Shown here: positions 18,884-27,691 of the stretch, piece by piece
Numbering within the stretch: the stretch's first letter is position 1
Layout: each line of letters opens with the position of its first letter
The notes under the pieces: model-generated
What the model saw: the letters and a program-made list of their open reading frames with translations, nothing else
Databases searched by the model: none
What the model was told of the DNA's origin: nothing
Program-made: the position numbers and the translations under genes
DNA from: Clostridia bacterium
GTDB taxonomy: Bacteria > Bacillota > Clostridia > Oscillospirales > CAG-272
DNA: 64,000 nt
Direction of reading: 5' to 3'
Assembly (NCBI GenBank): GCA_017461385.1
Contig: JAFTXZ010000011.1
Span: forward strand, 1 to 64,000

Positions 18884-19306
18884 ATGACGAACTTTTATGA
18901 AAGACAGCTCAAGAGAATGTTCGGAGAATCCGAGGTTCTCTCGGCAGATACAGTATTTGCAGGCAAAGCGATGGTCAGCAAGATCAGCGATGACCTTCGC
19001 GCCAAGGTAGAATTTGTGACGGCAAGAGTTTCAGGACAATACGAAGGTCTGAAGCTCTCCATCATAAATAAAAATGAAGGGCTTATCGACTCGCAGACCT
19101 TTATGTTCCACGAGATCATCGGACTCAAGGGTGCGGCAAGAGATCGAAAGCCCCATATATGGGATGACAACGGTAAGGCAAGTTGGTTTGGCTACGAACC
19201 GACGGCTACCGAATATGAGAATATTGCATCAAAGGTCGAGGATTATATCGAGATGTACGCCGACCAAGAGATGGGATACGAAGGTCATACAATGGGAGGG
19301 ATGTAA
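18884..19306 (+). CDS. Element-borne hypothetical protein
   Basis: A 140-aa protein of unrecognised family. Features are an N-terminal MTNFYERQLKRMFG helix, a central block DLRAKVEFVTARVSGQYEGLKLSIINKNEGLID and a C-terminal acidic helix followed by GYEGHTMGGM. It starts 2 nt after the preceding stop and ends 3 nt before the next start, so it belongs to the same transcript. Confidence 0.6.
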   Translation: MTNFYERQLKRMFGESEVLSADTVFAGKAMVSKISDDLRAKVEFVTARVSGQYEGLKLSIINKNEGLIDSQTFMFHEIIGLKGAARDRKPHIWDDNGKASWFGYEPTATEYENIASKVEDYIEMYADQEMGYEGHTMGGM

Positions 19307-19309
19307 TAT

Positions 19310-20080
19310 ATGGGTGTCCTATTTTCTGCGGTTAAGTTAACCGCAGGCGAAAAACAATCGGAATTCCTTGTAGCAGGTATTCCAAAAGAATACGGTGACC
19401 TTGAAGGATGGACTCGGTTCGAAGAATTCATGGACGAGCTTGACGAGGAATGCACGGTGAAGGTACACGCCGATGCGTATCTGTACCGCAGATGCACATG
19501 GACAATCAAAGGCGAAAAGCGATATGTGTGGAGATGCATCAACCGCCTTGACTACGGCAAGAAATACTGCCATGAGTCACCAACGGTCGAAGAAACCACT
19601 CTGCACGAAGCGATCATGAGAGCAATTCAAAAGACGGCTCAAATGAATATCGACGTGTTAAAAACACTCAAGCTTCACATCGGAATGGCACTGAACGGCG
19701 AGGAATCCGTAGATAAAACATTCGAAATACAGGTCAGAATCGCAGAGATCGATGCCGAATTTTCAGCCATGCTCAAGACGATATCCTCCGATACCGTCGG
19801 CGAGTTCGATGAAAACAAGGTGAGAGAGCTGATGGATGAAAAAAGCGAGTTGCAACGCCAACTCGCAGATATCACGGAAACCAAACAAAAGAGAGAAACC
19901 ACCGAGTCTCGACTTGACGAAATCTTCACGGTGATCGAGGGCTTAAAGAACCGCCCCATGGAGTATGACGATCAGGTCGTAAGGCAAATAATCGAGTGCA
20001 TAGTGGTCGAGTCAAAAGACCGCATAAAGGTAATATTTATCGGAGGATTGGAGGTGACCGAAGAACTGCTTACCGAATAA
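19310..20080 (+). CDS. Chimeric ORF: unknown N-terminus fused to serine recombinase C-terminus
   Basis: Residues about 55-256 match the C-terminal part of large serine recombinases: the second half of the zinc ribbon (YRRCTW...VWRCINRLDYGKKYCHESPT), a long coiled coil (about 115-215) and the closing QIIECIVVESKDRIKVIFIGG. The catalytic resolvase domain, the recombinase domain and the first CxxC of the ribbon are missing. Residues 1-54 (MGVLFSAVKLTAGEKQSEF...) are unrelated and probably come from another element gene joined in frame by a deletion near 19470. It cannot catalyse recombination. Its stop lies 2 nt before the putative right attachment repeat, the usual place for an integrase gene. 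Confidence 0.7.
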   Translation: MGVLFSAVKLTAGEKQSEFLVAGIPKEYGDLEGWTRFEEFMDELDEECTVKVHADAYLYRRCTWTIKGEKRYVWRCINRLDYGKKYCHESPTVEETTLHEAIMRAIQKTAQMNIDVLKTLKLHIGMALNGEESVDKTFEIQVRIAEIDAEFSAMLKTISSDTVGEFDENKVRELMDEKSELQRQLADITETKQKRETTESRLDEIFTVIEGLKNRPMEYDDQVVRQIIECIVVESKDRIKVIFIGGLEVTEELLTE

Positions 20081-20082
20081 CC

Positions 20083-20099
20083 CGTGAGGTTCAAATCCC
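20083..20099 (+). repeat. Putative att direct repeat, right
   Basis: CGTGAGGTTCAAATCCC, identical to 17332-17348 in the initiator tRNA. What follows (GTAAGCAAAATGG) is not a tRNA acceptor end. Confidence 0.55.
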
Positions 20100-20140
20100 G
20101 TAAGCAAAATGGCAAAAATATCTTTTTTATAGCCCTTGCA

Positions 20141-20180
20141 CAAAAAAATTCCTCGGATTTGTTCCGAGGATATTTTTTTA
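20141..20180 (+). terminator. Terminator after the element
   Basis: The stem CCTCGG/CCGAGG is flanked by AAAAAAA and TTTTTTT. The following 20181-20310 contains ACTTTTCACTCTTCAC-type short repeats and their inverted form, with no gene. Confidence 0.75.
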
Positions 20181-20319
20181 CCTATTCACTTTTCACTCTT
20201 CACTCTTCACTTTTCTCCTTCCGCCGAGGAATTTTTTTGGAGGTAATAGGTAATAGTGAATAGTGAAAAGGTATTAGATGTAGCTTTTCGCTGTGGCGAA
20301 AAGCATTTTTATTTTAAGG

Positions 20320-20349
20320 TTGAAAAAGTTATAGGTTTTATGGTATAAT
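20320..20349 (+). promoter_or_regulatory. Promoter of the four-helix-bundle gene
   Basis: TTGAAA (20320-20325), an 18-nt spacer ending in TATGG, and TATAAT (20344-20349). Confidence 0.7.
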
Positions 20350-20379
20350 TGATATAACAAAGCGAAAGGTGGAAAGGTT

Positions 20380-20733
20380 ATGACTGACAGCCCTTTGATA
20401 GTGAAATCTAAAGCGTTTGCGCTTGAAGTGATACAGGTATGTAAGGAGCTTCGAGTAGCGAAGTGTGAAAGTGCTTTGATAAATCAATTTCTGCGTTCGG
20501 GAACGAGTATAGGCGCGAATATTAGAGAAGCTTTTTACGCTCACGGCAAGGCTGACTTTATTGCCAAACTGCAAATTGCTTTGAAAGAGTGTTCCGAAAC
20601 GGAATATTGGATTGAACTTGTTTTGGAAAGTGGATATTACCACGACAAAACCTTGCTCGATAAATGTACGGAGCTGAAAAGGATTTTAATTTCTTCCCTT
20701 AATACAGCTAAAGCAAACCAAGATAATAAATAA
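20380..20733 (+). CDS. Four-helix bundle protein (S23/IVP family)
   Basis: This 117-aa protein matches the 23S rRNA intervening-sequence / four-helix-bundle family: KSKAFALEVIQVCKELR, SGTSIGANIREA, and KLQIALKECSETEYWIELVLESG. Members are small cytoplasmic helical bundles, often solitary, and are related in fold to Avd of diversity-generating retroelements. No reverse transcriptase or template/variable repeat is nearby, so a retroelement role is not supported. The gene has its own promoter and stands just outside the decayed element. Family assignment is firm; function is unknown. Confidence 0.85.
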   Translation: MTDSPLIVKSKAFALEVIQVCKELRVAKCESALINQFLRSGTSIGANIREAFYAHGKADFIAKLQIALKECSETEYWIELVLESGYYHDKTLLDKCTELKRILISSLNTAKANQDNK

Positions 20734-20805
20734 AATTCCCCAAACCTCTGGACTTTCCGCATTCTTTCGGTATAATGTGTATTACCACCCAAAAGGAGCG
20801 AGAAA

Positions 20806-21021
20806 ATGATAGACTTAAAGCCATATTACCAAGCTGAGTTAACCTTGCTCAGATGTAAAACCTACTTTCTCCACAATTCCCCGAAAAACGTGGATGAAAA
20901 ATACGCTTACGACATCATTCAAAAGGCGTATTGGATAAACCAGAAGAAGATTGATATGCTTGGCTTCAAGAAGAACAAAAAGTCATTAGATGGCTATTAT
21001 AATTATTTCAATAAACGATAA
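20806..21021 (+). CDS. Small hypothetical protein
   Basis: A 71-aa basic protein (MIDLKPYYQAELTLLRCKTYFLHNSP...) rich in Tyr and Lys, with no recognised domain. It has an AAGGAG ribosome-binding site and a TATAAT box at 20771-20776 (its -35 is weak). It lies 17 nt before the DMP19 gene and may share its transcript. Confidence 0.6.
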   Translation: MIDLKPYYQAELTLLRCKTYFLHNSPKNVDEKYAYDIIQKAYWINQKKIDMLGFKKNKKSLDGYYNYFNKR

Positions 21022-21038
21022 AAGGAAGGCTTAAAACT

Positions 21039-21602
21039 ATGGGACTTTTCAGTGCAATAAAAAATATGATCAAATTCAAAAAAGAATTAAAGAAGAGCAT
21101 CAAAGAAGCCAAAGAAAAAGAAAAACGTTACCTTGAAATGACCGTAGAAGAACTGTCTGCTCTTTCCGACGATGAACTTTTTGAGGCGGTAGTAGCAAGA
21201 ACGGAAAGCAAAGTAGATAGCTTTGACGAGTGGGAAGATGGCGTAAATTCGCTGAATCCATCACAGAAAATATTTTACTCTGTTAATTGGCTTGAGATGG
21301 AGGTCAACAACGGAGGACTTTGTCAGTTCTTTGTAAATTCGAGCCGTATGGTTGCGCCACTTGTAAGTGAATATATGGGAATTATCGGTGCAGTCGAACA
21401 CAAAAAGCTGTATGATGACTTTGTAAATAAAAATGGAATTGATTTGACGGAGCTTTCATTTTTTGATGTAAACGAAGTGGAAGAATTTGAAGAAAAAACA
21501 GAAAAATATCCGTTTGACGAATATGATGATGCGTTCTATGATATGGAGCCGTTGGAAACATATTTGAAAAAGTTTATAAGAGAAAACGTAAAGGATTTTT
21601 AA
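21039..21602 (+). CDS. DMP19 / DUF4375 family protein
   Basis: A 187-aa protein with a lysine-rich coiled N-terminus (MIKFKKELKKSIKEAKEKEKR) followed by a DMP19 (DUF4375) domain: YSVNWLEMEVNNGGLCQFFVNSS, the family hallmark, and an acidic C-terminus (EEFEEKTEKYPFDEYDDAFYDME). The family is thought to include DNA-mimic proteins, a role known for a Neisseria member; in this case it is only a possibility, though the acidic surface fits. It is followed by a hairpin terminator. Confidence 0.75.
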   Translation: MGLFSAIKNMIKFKKELKKSIKEAKEKEKRYLEMTVEELSALSDDELFEAVVARTESKVDSFDEWEDGVNSLNPSQKIFYSVNWLEMEVNNGGLCQFFVNSSRMVAPLVSEYMGIIGAVEHKKLYDDFVNKNGIDLTELSFFDVNEVEEFEEKTEKYPFDEYDDAFYDMEPLETYLKKFIRENVKDF

Positions 21603-21637
21603 TCGGCATCCATTTAGGAAGCACAATACAGAATAGC

Positions 21638-21669
21638 AAAAAAGGACACCAAACGGTGTCCTTTTTATT
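21638..21669 (+). terminator. Terminator after the DMP19 gene
   Basis: The stem AAGGACACC/GGTGTCCTT is followed by five T. Confidence 0.85.
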
Positions 21670-21687
21670 TCCAATCATTAAAATCCA

Positions 21688-21717
21688 TTGCAACTAAGGG
21701 GGCGACTGTGGTATAAT
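21688..21717 (+). promoter_or_regulatory. Promoter of the peptidase-GH106 operon
   Basis: TTGCAA (21688-21693), an 18-nt spacer ending in TGTGG, and TATAAT (21712-21717), 34 nt before the peptidase start codon. Confidence 0.75.
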
Positions 21718-21750
21718 CGTTATATACCCACACACCCAAGGAGGCTTAAG

Positions 21751-22488
21751 ATGGACAGAAAGCTGGCGATAGATACGTTAAAGGAGTTTTGCTCCTTTGA
21801 TATAAGCACCTCGAAGGAGGTAATGAAAAAATTTGAGGAGCTACCAGGTGCGATTGCTCACTACGACGGAGGCAAGAACAATTTCGTTTACATACCTGGT
21901 ACAAGAGAGGACAGAGTCCTTTTGGTCTCTCATGCAGATACGGTTTGGGATGAGCAATATAACGAGCAGGACTACAAGCAGGAAATCTTTGAAAGCTATG
22001 GCGCACTTTGGGGAAGAAATAAGGATTGTGGCATTGGCGCAGATGACAGAGCAGGCTGTGCAATTCTTTGGCTTCTAAGAAATAGTGGACATAGCTTGCT
22101 TATAACCGACGGCGAGGAGATTGGTTGTGTAGGCTCAGAATATCTGAGAGACAATTACCCAAAGCTCTTTGACGAGCTGAACGACCACTGCTATATGATG
22201 CAATTTGACCGCAGGGAGTGTGAGAATTACAAGGTTTACAGGCTACCTGTAAGCGATGAATTTATAGAATTTGTTGAGAGGGAAACAGGCTACTACAATT
22301 CAGGCAAAAGCTCATCAACGGACATAACTAGGCTGTGCCGTGATATCTGTGGAGTCAATTTAGGCATTGGCTATTATAATGAACATACGCCAAACGAGGC
22401 AATTGTCCTTGAGGAGTGGCTACAAGTCTTGAATTTAGCCGAAAAAATCCTTAAGGAAAAGCAGAAAAAATATCCCTTGGTAAAATAA
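21751..22488 (+). CDS. Zinc metallopeptidase, M20/M28 type
   Basis: A 245-aa cytoplasmic metalloenzyme. Visible metal ligands and catalytic residues are H61 in VSHADTVWD, D98/D99 in GIGADDRAG, E122/E123 in TDGEEIG, D153 in QFDRRE and H212 in NEHTPNE. This is the two-zinc aminopeptidase/carboxypeptidase pattern. It is shorter than most family members and lacks a clear dimerisation domain, so it is closer to a minimal M28 core. The start at 21751 follows AAGGAGG and lies downstream of the promoter. It precedes the GH106-like gene by 9 nt; the substrate is unknown. Confidence 0.75.
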   Translation: MDRKLAIDTLKEFCSFDISTSKEVMKKFEELPGAIAHYDGGKNNFVYIPGTREDRVLLVSHADTVWDEQYNEQDYKQEIFESYGALWGRNKDCGIGADDRAGCAILWLLRNSGHSLLITDGEEIGCVGSEYLRDNYPKLFDELNDHCYMMQFDRRECENYKVYRLPVSDEFIEFVERETGYYNSGKSSSTDITRLCRDICGVNLGIGYYNEHTPNEAIVLEEWLQVLNLAEKILKEKQKKYPLVK

Positions 22489-22497
22489 GGAGAGAAA

Positions 22498-25086
22498 ATG
22501 GATAAACGACTAATAGATTGCTTAAAATGCAAGGAAAATAACTATATGCTACCGTTTCTGTGGCTACACGGCGAGCCAAAGGAGCGAGTGCGTGAGGAAA
22601 TTCTAGCTATTAAGAATAGCGGAATAACCGAGCTTTGCGCCGAAAGCCGACCCTACGAGGATTTTTGTGGGGATAGCTGGTGGGAGGATTTTGGCTTTAT
22701 TCTCAAAACTGCCCGTGAGCTAGGTATGAGGGTTTGGCTTCTTGATGACCAAAAGTTCCCAACGGGCTACGCAAACGGCTACCTTGAGAGAGAGGAAAAT
22801 GCTCACCTGCGCAAAAGGCTCATAAGGGAATTTCAAATAGACGTGGTCGGCCCTATGAAAAATGCAAAGCTTTTCGTAGGTGGCAGAATTGCAAACGACG
22901 AAAGCCTGTATTCCGTAATTGCCTATAAGCACGCAGATAGTGGCGAGGGACTGGACTACGAAAGTGCCGTTGACCTAACCGAAAAAACGAAAAAAGGAAT
23001 GACCTATTGGGACATTCCAAAGGGCACTTGGCGAGCTTGCGTTTTGGTTGAAACCCAATTTCAAGAAAAGGACTCACGCCTTTTCTACTACATAGATATG
23101 CTGAGCCCCGAATCCTGTCATGCAATGATAGATGCGATTTATCAGCCACATTATGAGCATTTTGCCGAATATTTTGGCAATACCTTTGCTGGCTTCTTTT
23201 CTGATGAGCCTGCATTCTTAAACGTGTATGATACCTACTACAACACCCTTGGGAAAATGTATTCCCCATACCCGTGGGCAAGAGAATTGCCAAGGCTAAT
23301 TGCAAAAAGCGCAGGCATAAGCGAGGATGAGGCAAGGCTATATCTGCCAGCACTTTGGGAGGATTTAGGCAAGGTAACCTCCCTTATGCGTGCTCACTAT
23401 ATGGAGGCAATTACTAAGCTATACAGAGATAATTTCAGCTATCAGCTGGGCAACTGGTGTCGTGAGCATGGAGTAATGTATACGGGACACGTTATCGAGG
23501 ATATGGGCGCCCACATGCGTATGGGATATGGCGCAGGCCACTATTTCCGTGCCCTTGAGGGACAGGATATGGCAGGAATTGACATTGTGCTAATGCAGGA
23601 CATACCAGGCATTAGCGACTCAATTCACAGAGGACCTCTTGCCGACGGTGGACAAGCCGACCCTGCCTTTTTCCGTTATACACTTCCTAAGCTAGCCTCA
23701 TCACATTCCCACATACAGCCCCTTAAAAATGGCAGAGCTATGTGTGAAATCTTTGGCGCCTTTGGCTGGGCAGAGGGACTGCCCTTTATGAAGGGGCTTG
23801 CCGATATTATGCTAGCAGGCGGTATAAATTATTTTGTACCTCACGCCTTTTCTCCTAAGGAGGAGGATCAGGATTGCCCACCGCATTTTTATAACGGTGG
23901 CAAAAATATTCAATACCCAGAGCTTGCAAGGCTTATTGGCTATATGAATCGCTGTGCCCATCTGACAACAGGTGGCACTCACCAAGCCGACGTGTGCGTA
24001 TTTTATAACGCAGAGGGCGAGTGGACAGGTGGCAAAAACCAACTGTTCTTTGAAATATGTAAGACTCTTACCCAAAATCAAATTGATTTTGATATTGTTC
24101 CCTTTGATACCTTGAAAGGCGCGCAGGTAAATGACAATTCGCTTTGTATAAATGGGGAGAGCTATAAGGCACTAATTATTTCCGAAAGCGAAATTTTGCC
24201 AATGGACAGACTAGAGCTATTTGCCAGCCTTAATAAGCGTGGCTTGCCGGTGATTTTTACAGATAGCCTACCGCAAAAAAGCGCAGAGAATATTGACATA
24301 TCAAGTCTGCTTACTTGCTTTGAGGCAATACCCACAAGTAAGCTTACAGCAGTCCTCAGAGAAAGAGACCTTTGTCAGCTTGGCGCAAGTGGAGAAGACC
24401 TTGATGAGCTTCGCTTCTATCACGTTAAGCGAGAAAAATCCCACATATACCTTTTCTCAAACGAGGGCATTAATAAAATAATAAACGCTAAAATTTCCCT
24501 AAAGCAAGCGGGAGAGTGTCTGATTTACGAGCCTTGGGACAATAAAGCATATCGCTACGAGGCAAAAAACGGCGTTCTTGATTTAACAATTGAAAGGGGC
24601 AATATGCTCTTTGTAATTTTTGACGGTGAGGATTACTCTCATCTTCCATATTTCACCCACGAAAGAGAAAGAATCCCCCTTGACCTGAAATTTGATATTT
24701 CCATAAGGGCAGAGGGCGAGGACGATTATAGGCTTCTTGCCAAGGAATCAACCCTCTTTGATATTTCAGCACCCGACTCACTTCCGGATTTTTCAGGAAG
24801 CGTGCGCTATGAAGCTGATTTTAATTCTGTCGATGGCTTTGAGGTAATTGATTTAGGACAGGTTGGCGAGATAGCACAGGTGTATCTAAACGGCAAGGAT
24901 TTAGGCTTGCGCATAAATCCACCGTATAAGTTCAATATGAAAAATAAGCTTGTAGCTGGCAAGAATCACCTGGAGATTATAGTAAAAAGTAATCTTGCCC
25001 ACCGTCGCTCCGATTGGCTAAGTAGCTTCATGCAAATTCCACCCACTGGAATACTTGGTGAAATTGCACTTTGTAGATATTTGTAA
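22498..25086 (+). CDS. GH106-like glycosidase (putative alpha-L-rhamnosidase)
   Basis: An 862-aa protein with the layout of GH106-type enzymes: an N-terminal barrel (RPYEDFCGDSWWEDFGFILKTARELGMRVWLLDD), a central part with FAGFFSDEPAF and HGVMYTGHVIEDMGAHM, an FVPHAFSP segment, and a C-terminal jelly-roll (GEIAQVYLNGKDLGLRINPPYKF) that resembles a sugar-binding domain. No signal peptide, so it probably acts on imported oligosaccharides. GH106 enzymes remove L-rhamnose from plant polysaccharides; sequence divergence means the substrate may differ. Co-transcribed with the peptidase. Confidence 0.65.
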   Translation: MDKRLIDCLKCKENNYMLPFLWLHGEPKERVREEILAIKNSGITELCAESRPYEDFCGDSWWEDFGFILKTARELGMRVWLLDDQKFPTGYANGYLEREENAHLRKRLIREFQIDVVGPMKNAKLFVGGRIANDESLYSVIAYKHADSGEGLDYESAVDLTEKTKKGMTYWDIPKGTWRACVLVETQFQEKDSRLFYYIDMLSPESCHAMIDAIYQPHYEHFAEYFGNTFAGFFSDEPAFLNVYDTYYNTLGKMYSPYPWARELPRLIAKSAGISEDEARLYLPALWEDLGKVTSLMRAHYMEAITKLYRDNFSYQLGNWCREHGVMYTGHVIEDMGAHMRMGYGAGHYFRALEGQDMAGIDIVLMQDIPGISDSIHRGPLADGGQADPAFFRYTLPKLASSHSHIQPLKNGRAMCEIFGAFGWAEGLPFMKGLADIMLAGGINYFVPHAFSPKEEDQDCPPHFYNGGKNIQYPELARLIGYMNRCAHLTTGGTHQADVCVFYNAEGEWTGGKNQLFFEICKTLTQNQIDFDIVPFDTLKGAQVNDNSLCINGESYKALIISESEILPMDRLELFASLNKRGLPVIFTDSLPQKSAENIDISSLLTCFEAIPTSKLTAVLRERDLCQLGASGEDLDELRFYHVKREKSHIYLFSNEGINKIINAKISLKQAGECLIYEPWDNKAYRYEAKNGVLDLTIERGNMLFVIFDGEDYSHLPYFTHERERIPLDLKFDISIRAEGEDDYRLLAKESTLFDISAPDSLPDFSGSVRYEADFNSVDGFEVIDLGQVGEIAQVYLNGKDLGLRINPPYKFNMKNKLVAGKNHLEIIVKSNLAHRRSDWLSSFMQIPPTGILGEIALCRYL

Positions 25087-25123
25087 AAAAATCTTATTTT
25101 GTCACATTTTGCAGAGTTATGTG

Positions 25124-25152
25124 TTGAAAAACACATAGTTAAGTGATATAAT
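25124..25152 (+). promoter_or_regulatory. Promoter of the purine permease
   Basis: TTGAAA (25124-25129), 17 nt, TATAAT (25147-25152). A GTGTT/AACAC dyad overlaps the -35 box. No purine riboswitch is visible in the short leader. Confidence 0.75.
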
Positions 25153-25199
25153 AAAATTACAAATAATCGTCACAGGACGTAAAAGAAGGAGAAAACGAA

Positions 25200-26954
25200 A
25201 TGTCAAACAACACAAATGAAGAATTCGTTAAGTCAACAAAAGACGAACCTATTCAAGAGTCTGACAAGCAAGGCGTAGCGACTCCTGCAAAGAAGGGCAA
25301 CTGGTTTACAAGGCTTGTTGGCTTTGACCCTGAGGCAAAGCAAACAAACGTAAGAACAGAGCTTATCGCAGGTGTAGTTACATTCTTGGCAATGGCTTAC
25401 ATTTTGACAGTTAACCCTAACCAGCTTTTCGGTAGCACAGCAAGTGCATACTGGGCGAGTGCATTTATTGCAACAGCAATCGGTGCAGTTATCGGTACAC
25501 TGTTAATGGCATTCTTTGCTAAAATGCCACTTGCACAGGCATCAGGCATGGGTCTTAACGCAATGCTCGGTGGTATGATTGCCGGAACGTCAGGCTACGG
25601 TGCTAAATTCACACCGGGACAGGCATTCTTCCTAGTTCTTATTTCAGGACTAGTATTTATGCTTCTTTCCGTAATCAAAATCAATGGCAAAACCTTCCGT
25701 GAGCTAGTGTTTGACGGTATGCCTGTTGCAGTTAGAAGTGCAATTTCCGTTGGTATCGGTCTATTTATTGCATTTATCGGCTTCCAAAACGCAGGTATTA
25801 TCGTAACAAACGGCTTTACACAGATTGGATTTGTTGATTTCACAGATTGGGGCTCCCAATTGATTCAAAACGGAGTTCTTCCAGACGGGAAAGATGGCTT
25901 CGCAGTAGCAGTACCTTTTACAGGAGAGGCAGCTAAGACAGCAGCGGTTGCATTTATTGGTCTATTCCTAATCGCAATCCTTGACAAGCTTAAGGTTAAG
26001 GGCTCTGTAATCTTTGGTATTTTGGGTGCAACAGTAGTTGGTATTCCTCTAAAGGTTACAAATCTAAACGTTCTTACAGGCTCTGAGGACGGTATCTCTT
26101 GGAAATTCTGGGAGAACTTCTCAAGATTCTTTACAGCAGGCGCACCTGAGTATGAGCAGGTTATAGAGAACGGCATTCCACAGTTCGACCCTAAAACAGG
26201 CGAAGCAATTATGCAAGAGGTTGCAGGAAGTGGAAGCGTATTCGGTTCATTTATAAACGTATTCACAGGCGAAGGCTTAATTCCAGCAGGCGCAACAATA
26301 TTTACAATTATTATGATTGTTATCACCCTTTGTATGATTGATATGTTCGACACAATGGGTACAATCGTTGGATGCTGCGGCGGTAACAGAGTATTGTCTG
26401 ACGAAAACAACAAGCCACATAACTACGGCAAGATTATGATTGCTGACTCAGTAGCAACCTGTACAGGTGCTATGGTTGGTACATCAACAGTTACAACCTT
26501 CGTTGAATCTGGCGCAGGCGTATCTGCAGGTGGTAGAACAGGTCTTACAGCCTTTACAACCGCATGCCTATTCTTCCTCGCTATGTTTGCAATGCCTGTA
26601 TTTGCAGTAATTCCATCTGCAGCAACAGCATCAGCACTTATCTACGTAGGCGTTCTTATGATGAAGAACAACGTAAAGAACATTGATTTCTCACATGCAA
26701 TCAACGCAACCTCTGCGTTCCTGACAATTGCAGTAATGGTGCTATCATACTCAATTACAACCGGTATCGGTGTTGGTATGATTTCATACACAGTAATGAC
26801 AGCTATCGCATACCTAATCGATATAATTAAGTACGCAATCCAAAAGAAGCAGGGCAAGAGCGTGGAGAAGCCAAGGTGGGAGGTTTCTGTAGTAGCTATT
26901 ATAGTAGCACTACTATTCGTAGCATACTTCTTCGTTCCAGCAACCTTGTTCTAA
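25200..26954 (+). CDS. NCS2 family purine (guanine/hypoxanthine) permease
   Basis: A 584-aa polytopic membrane protein of the AzgA/PbuG branch of NCS2, which imports hypoxanthine, guanine or adenine with protons. Signatures include ELIAGVVTFLAMAYILTVNP near the first membrane segment, ASGMGLNAML, DMFDTMGTIVGC, TSTVTTFVESGAGVSAGGRTGLTA and about 12-14 hydrophobic segments. A hydrophilic N-terminus of about 40 residues and two inserted loops (about 215-245 and 300-345) make it longer than the typical 430-480 aa. It is monocistronic, with its own promoter and terminator. Confidence 0.9.
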   Translation: MSNNTNEEFVKSTKDEPIQESDKQGVATPAKKGNWFTRLVGFDPEAKQTNVRTELIAGVVTFLAMAYILTVNPNQLFGSTASAYWASAFIATAIGAVIGTLLMAFFAKMPLAQASGMGLNAMLGGMIAGTSGYGAKFTPGQAFFLVLISGLVFMLLSVIKINGKTFRELVFDGMPVAVRSAISVGIGLFIAFIGFQNAGIIVTNGFTQIGFVDFTDWGSQLIQNGVLPDGKDGFAVAVPFTGEAAKTAAVAFIGLFLIAILDKLKVKGSVIFGILGATVVGIPLKVTNLNVLTGSEDGISWKFWENFSRFFTAGAPEYEQVIENGIPQFDPKTGEAIMQEVAGSGSVFGSFINVFTGEGLIPAGATIFTIIMIVITLCMIDMFDTMGTIVGCCGGNRVLSDENNKPHNYGKIMIADSVATCTGAMVGTSTVTTFVESGAGVSAGGRTGLTAFTTACLFFLAMFAMPVFAVIPSAATASALIYVGVLMMKNNVKNIDFSHAINATSAFLTIAVMVLSYSITTGIGVGMISYTVMTAIAYLIDIIKYAIQKKQGKSVEKPRWEVSVVAIIVALLFVAYFFVPATLF

Positions 26955-26965
26955 TAAGCACAAAA

Positions 26966-26998
26966 CAAAAAGCCACAGAACAATCTGTGGCTTTTTTA
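26966..26998 (+). terminator. Terminator of the purine permease
   Basis: The stem AAGCCACAGA/TCTGTGGCTT is followed by six T. Confidence 0.9.
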
Positions 26999-27045
26999 TT
27001 ATTCTCGCAAAGCTATTTTATCACTATATCTCAATATGTGCAACC

Positions 27046-27133
27046 TCTTACACATAACCTCTTACACAGGGTACTTCTTATGTGCAACTTCTTACATCTA
27101 GCTTCTTACATCTAACTTCTTACATCTAAGAAG
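27046..27133. repeat. Short tandem ACTTCTTACATCTA-type repeats
   Basis: Several imperfect copies of a 14-15-nt word (AACTTCTTACATCTA, ACCTCTTACACA) in a row. Inverted equivalents occur at 41699-41765. There is no gene from 27000 to 27691; this stretch, the element at 27217-27435 and the palindrome array fill it. Confidence 0.7.
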
Positions 27134-27216
27134 TTACACCCCACCCCCACGGGAGGCTGACTATTGACTACTTTTAGTTTACTTTTGTCCACTCTCAGTT
27201 GACGATTGACTACTTT

Positions 27217-27435
27217 GCGTTGCGTAGACGCCTCTTTAGAGGCTACACCTCTGCGACTCACTTTGTTCCCGTGCATAAGTTCCACTAACGAAAACAAGTT
27301 TTCGAGTGTCACTTAATCCACCGTCCAAGCGTCCCTTTGGCAGGGCGCAACCCTTTTGTCGCTTTGCGACATTTCTGCACAAGGCACGCCACAAGGGTGC
27401 CCTCACAGGGGAATCGCCTCAAGTGGAAGGCTGTT
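27217..27435 (-). repeat. Interspersed repeat, copy 2, with flanking direct repeats
   Basis: About 219 nt, matching 1-182 over its shared part. It is flanked by a 25-nt direct repeat (27192-27216 and 27436-27460, one mismatch), as for a target duplication. On the reverse strand it begins CCTTCCACTTGAGG and ends GAGGTGTAGCCTC...GAGGCG, the same ends as the 50311-50508 copies. Confidence 0.75.
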
Positions 27436-27492
27436 CTCTCAGTTGGCGATTGACTACTTTTAGTTGATAAATTTTAATTCCCACAAAAAGCT

Positions 27493-27661
27493 ATGTACCA
27501 AAAATGGTACATTGAAGCCTGTTTTTTAGCAAACCTAAGAGAAAATTTTAATTCCCGCAAAATGAAATGTACCAAAAATGGTACATTGGAGGCATTTTTT
27601 AACAAACATACAAGAAATCTTAATTCACGTAAAAGGGTCAATGCACCAAAAATGGTACATT
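27493..27661. repeat. Palindrome array B (3 copies)
   Basis: Copies of AATGTACC-N6-GGTACATT at 27493-27513, 27566-27587 and 27640-27661, 73-74 nt apart. The spacers share T-runs and ACAAACMTA words. On the reverse strand the copy nearest the YbaK gene has a 13-bp stem (GGGTCAATGTACC with its partner) followed by TTTT, so it probably terminates that gene. Confidence 0.85.
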
Positions 27662-27691
27662 GACCCCCTATTTTTTCAAAATATATTACGC

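Noticed and set aside
20380-20733. Diversity-generating retroelement accessory gene (Avd-like)
   Set aside because: The four-helix-bundle family is shared, but no reverse transcriptase or template/variable repeat is in the window.
25153-25199. Purine riboswitch before the purine permease
   Set aside because: The leader is under 50 nt and has none of the conserved purine-aptamer loops.
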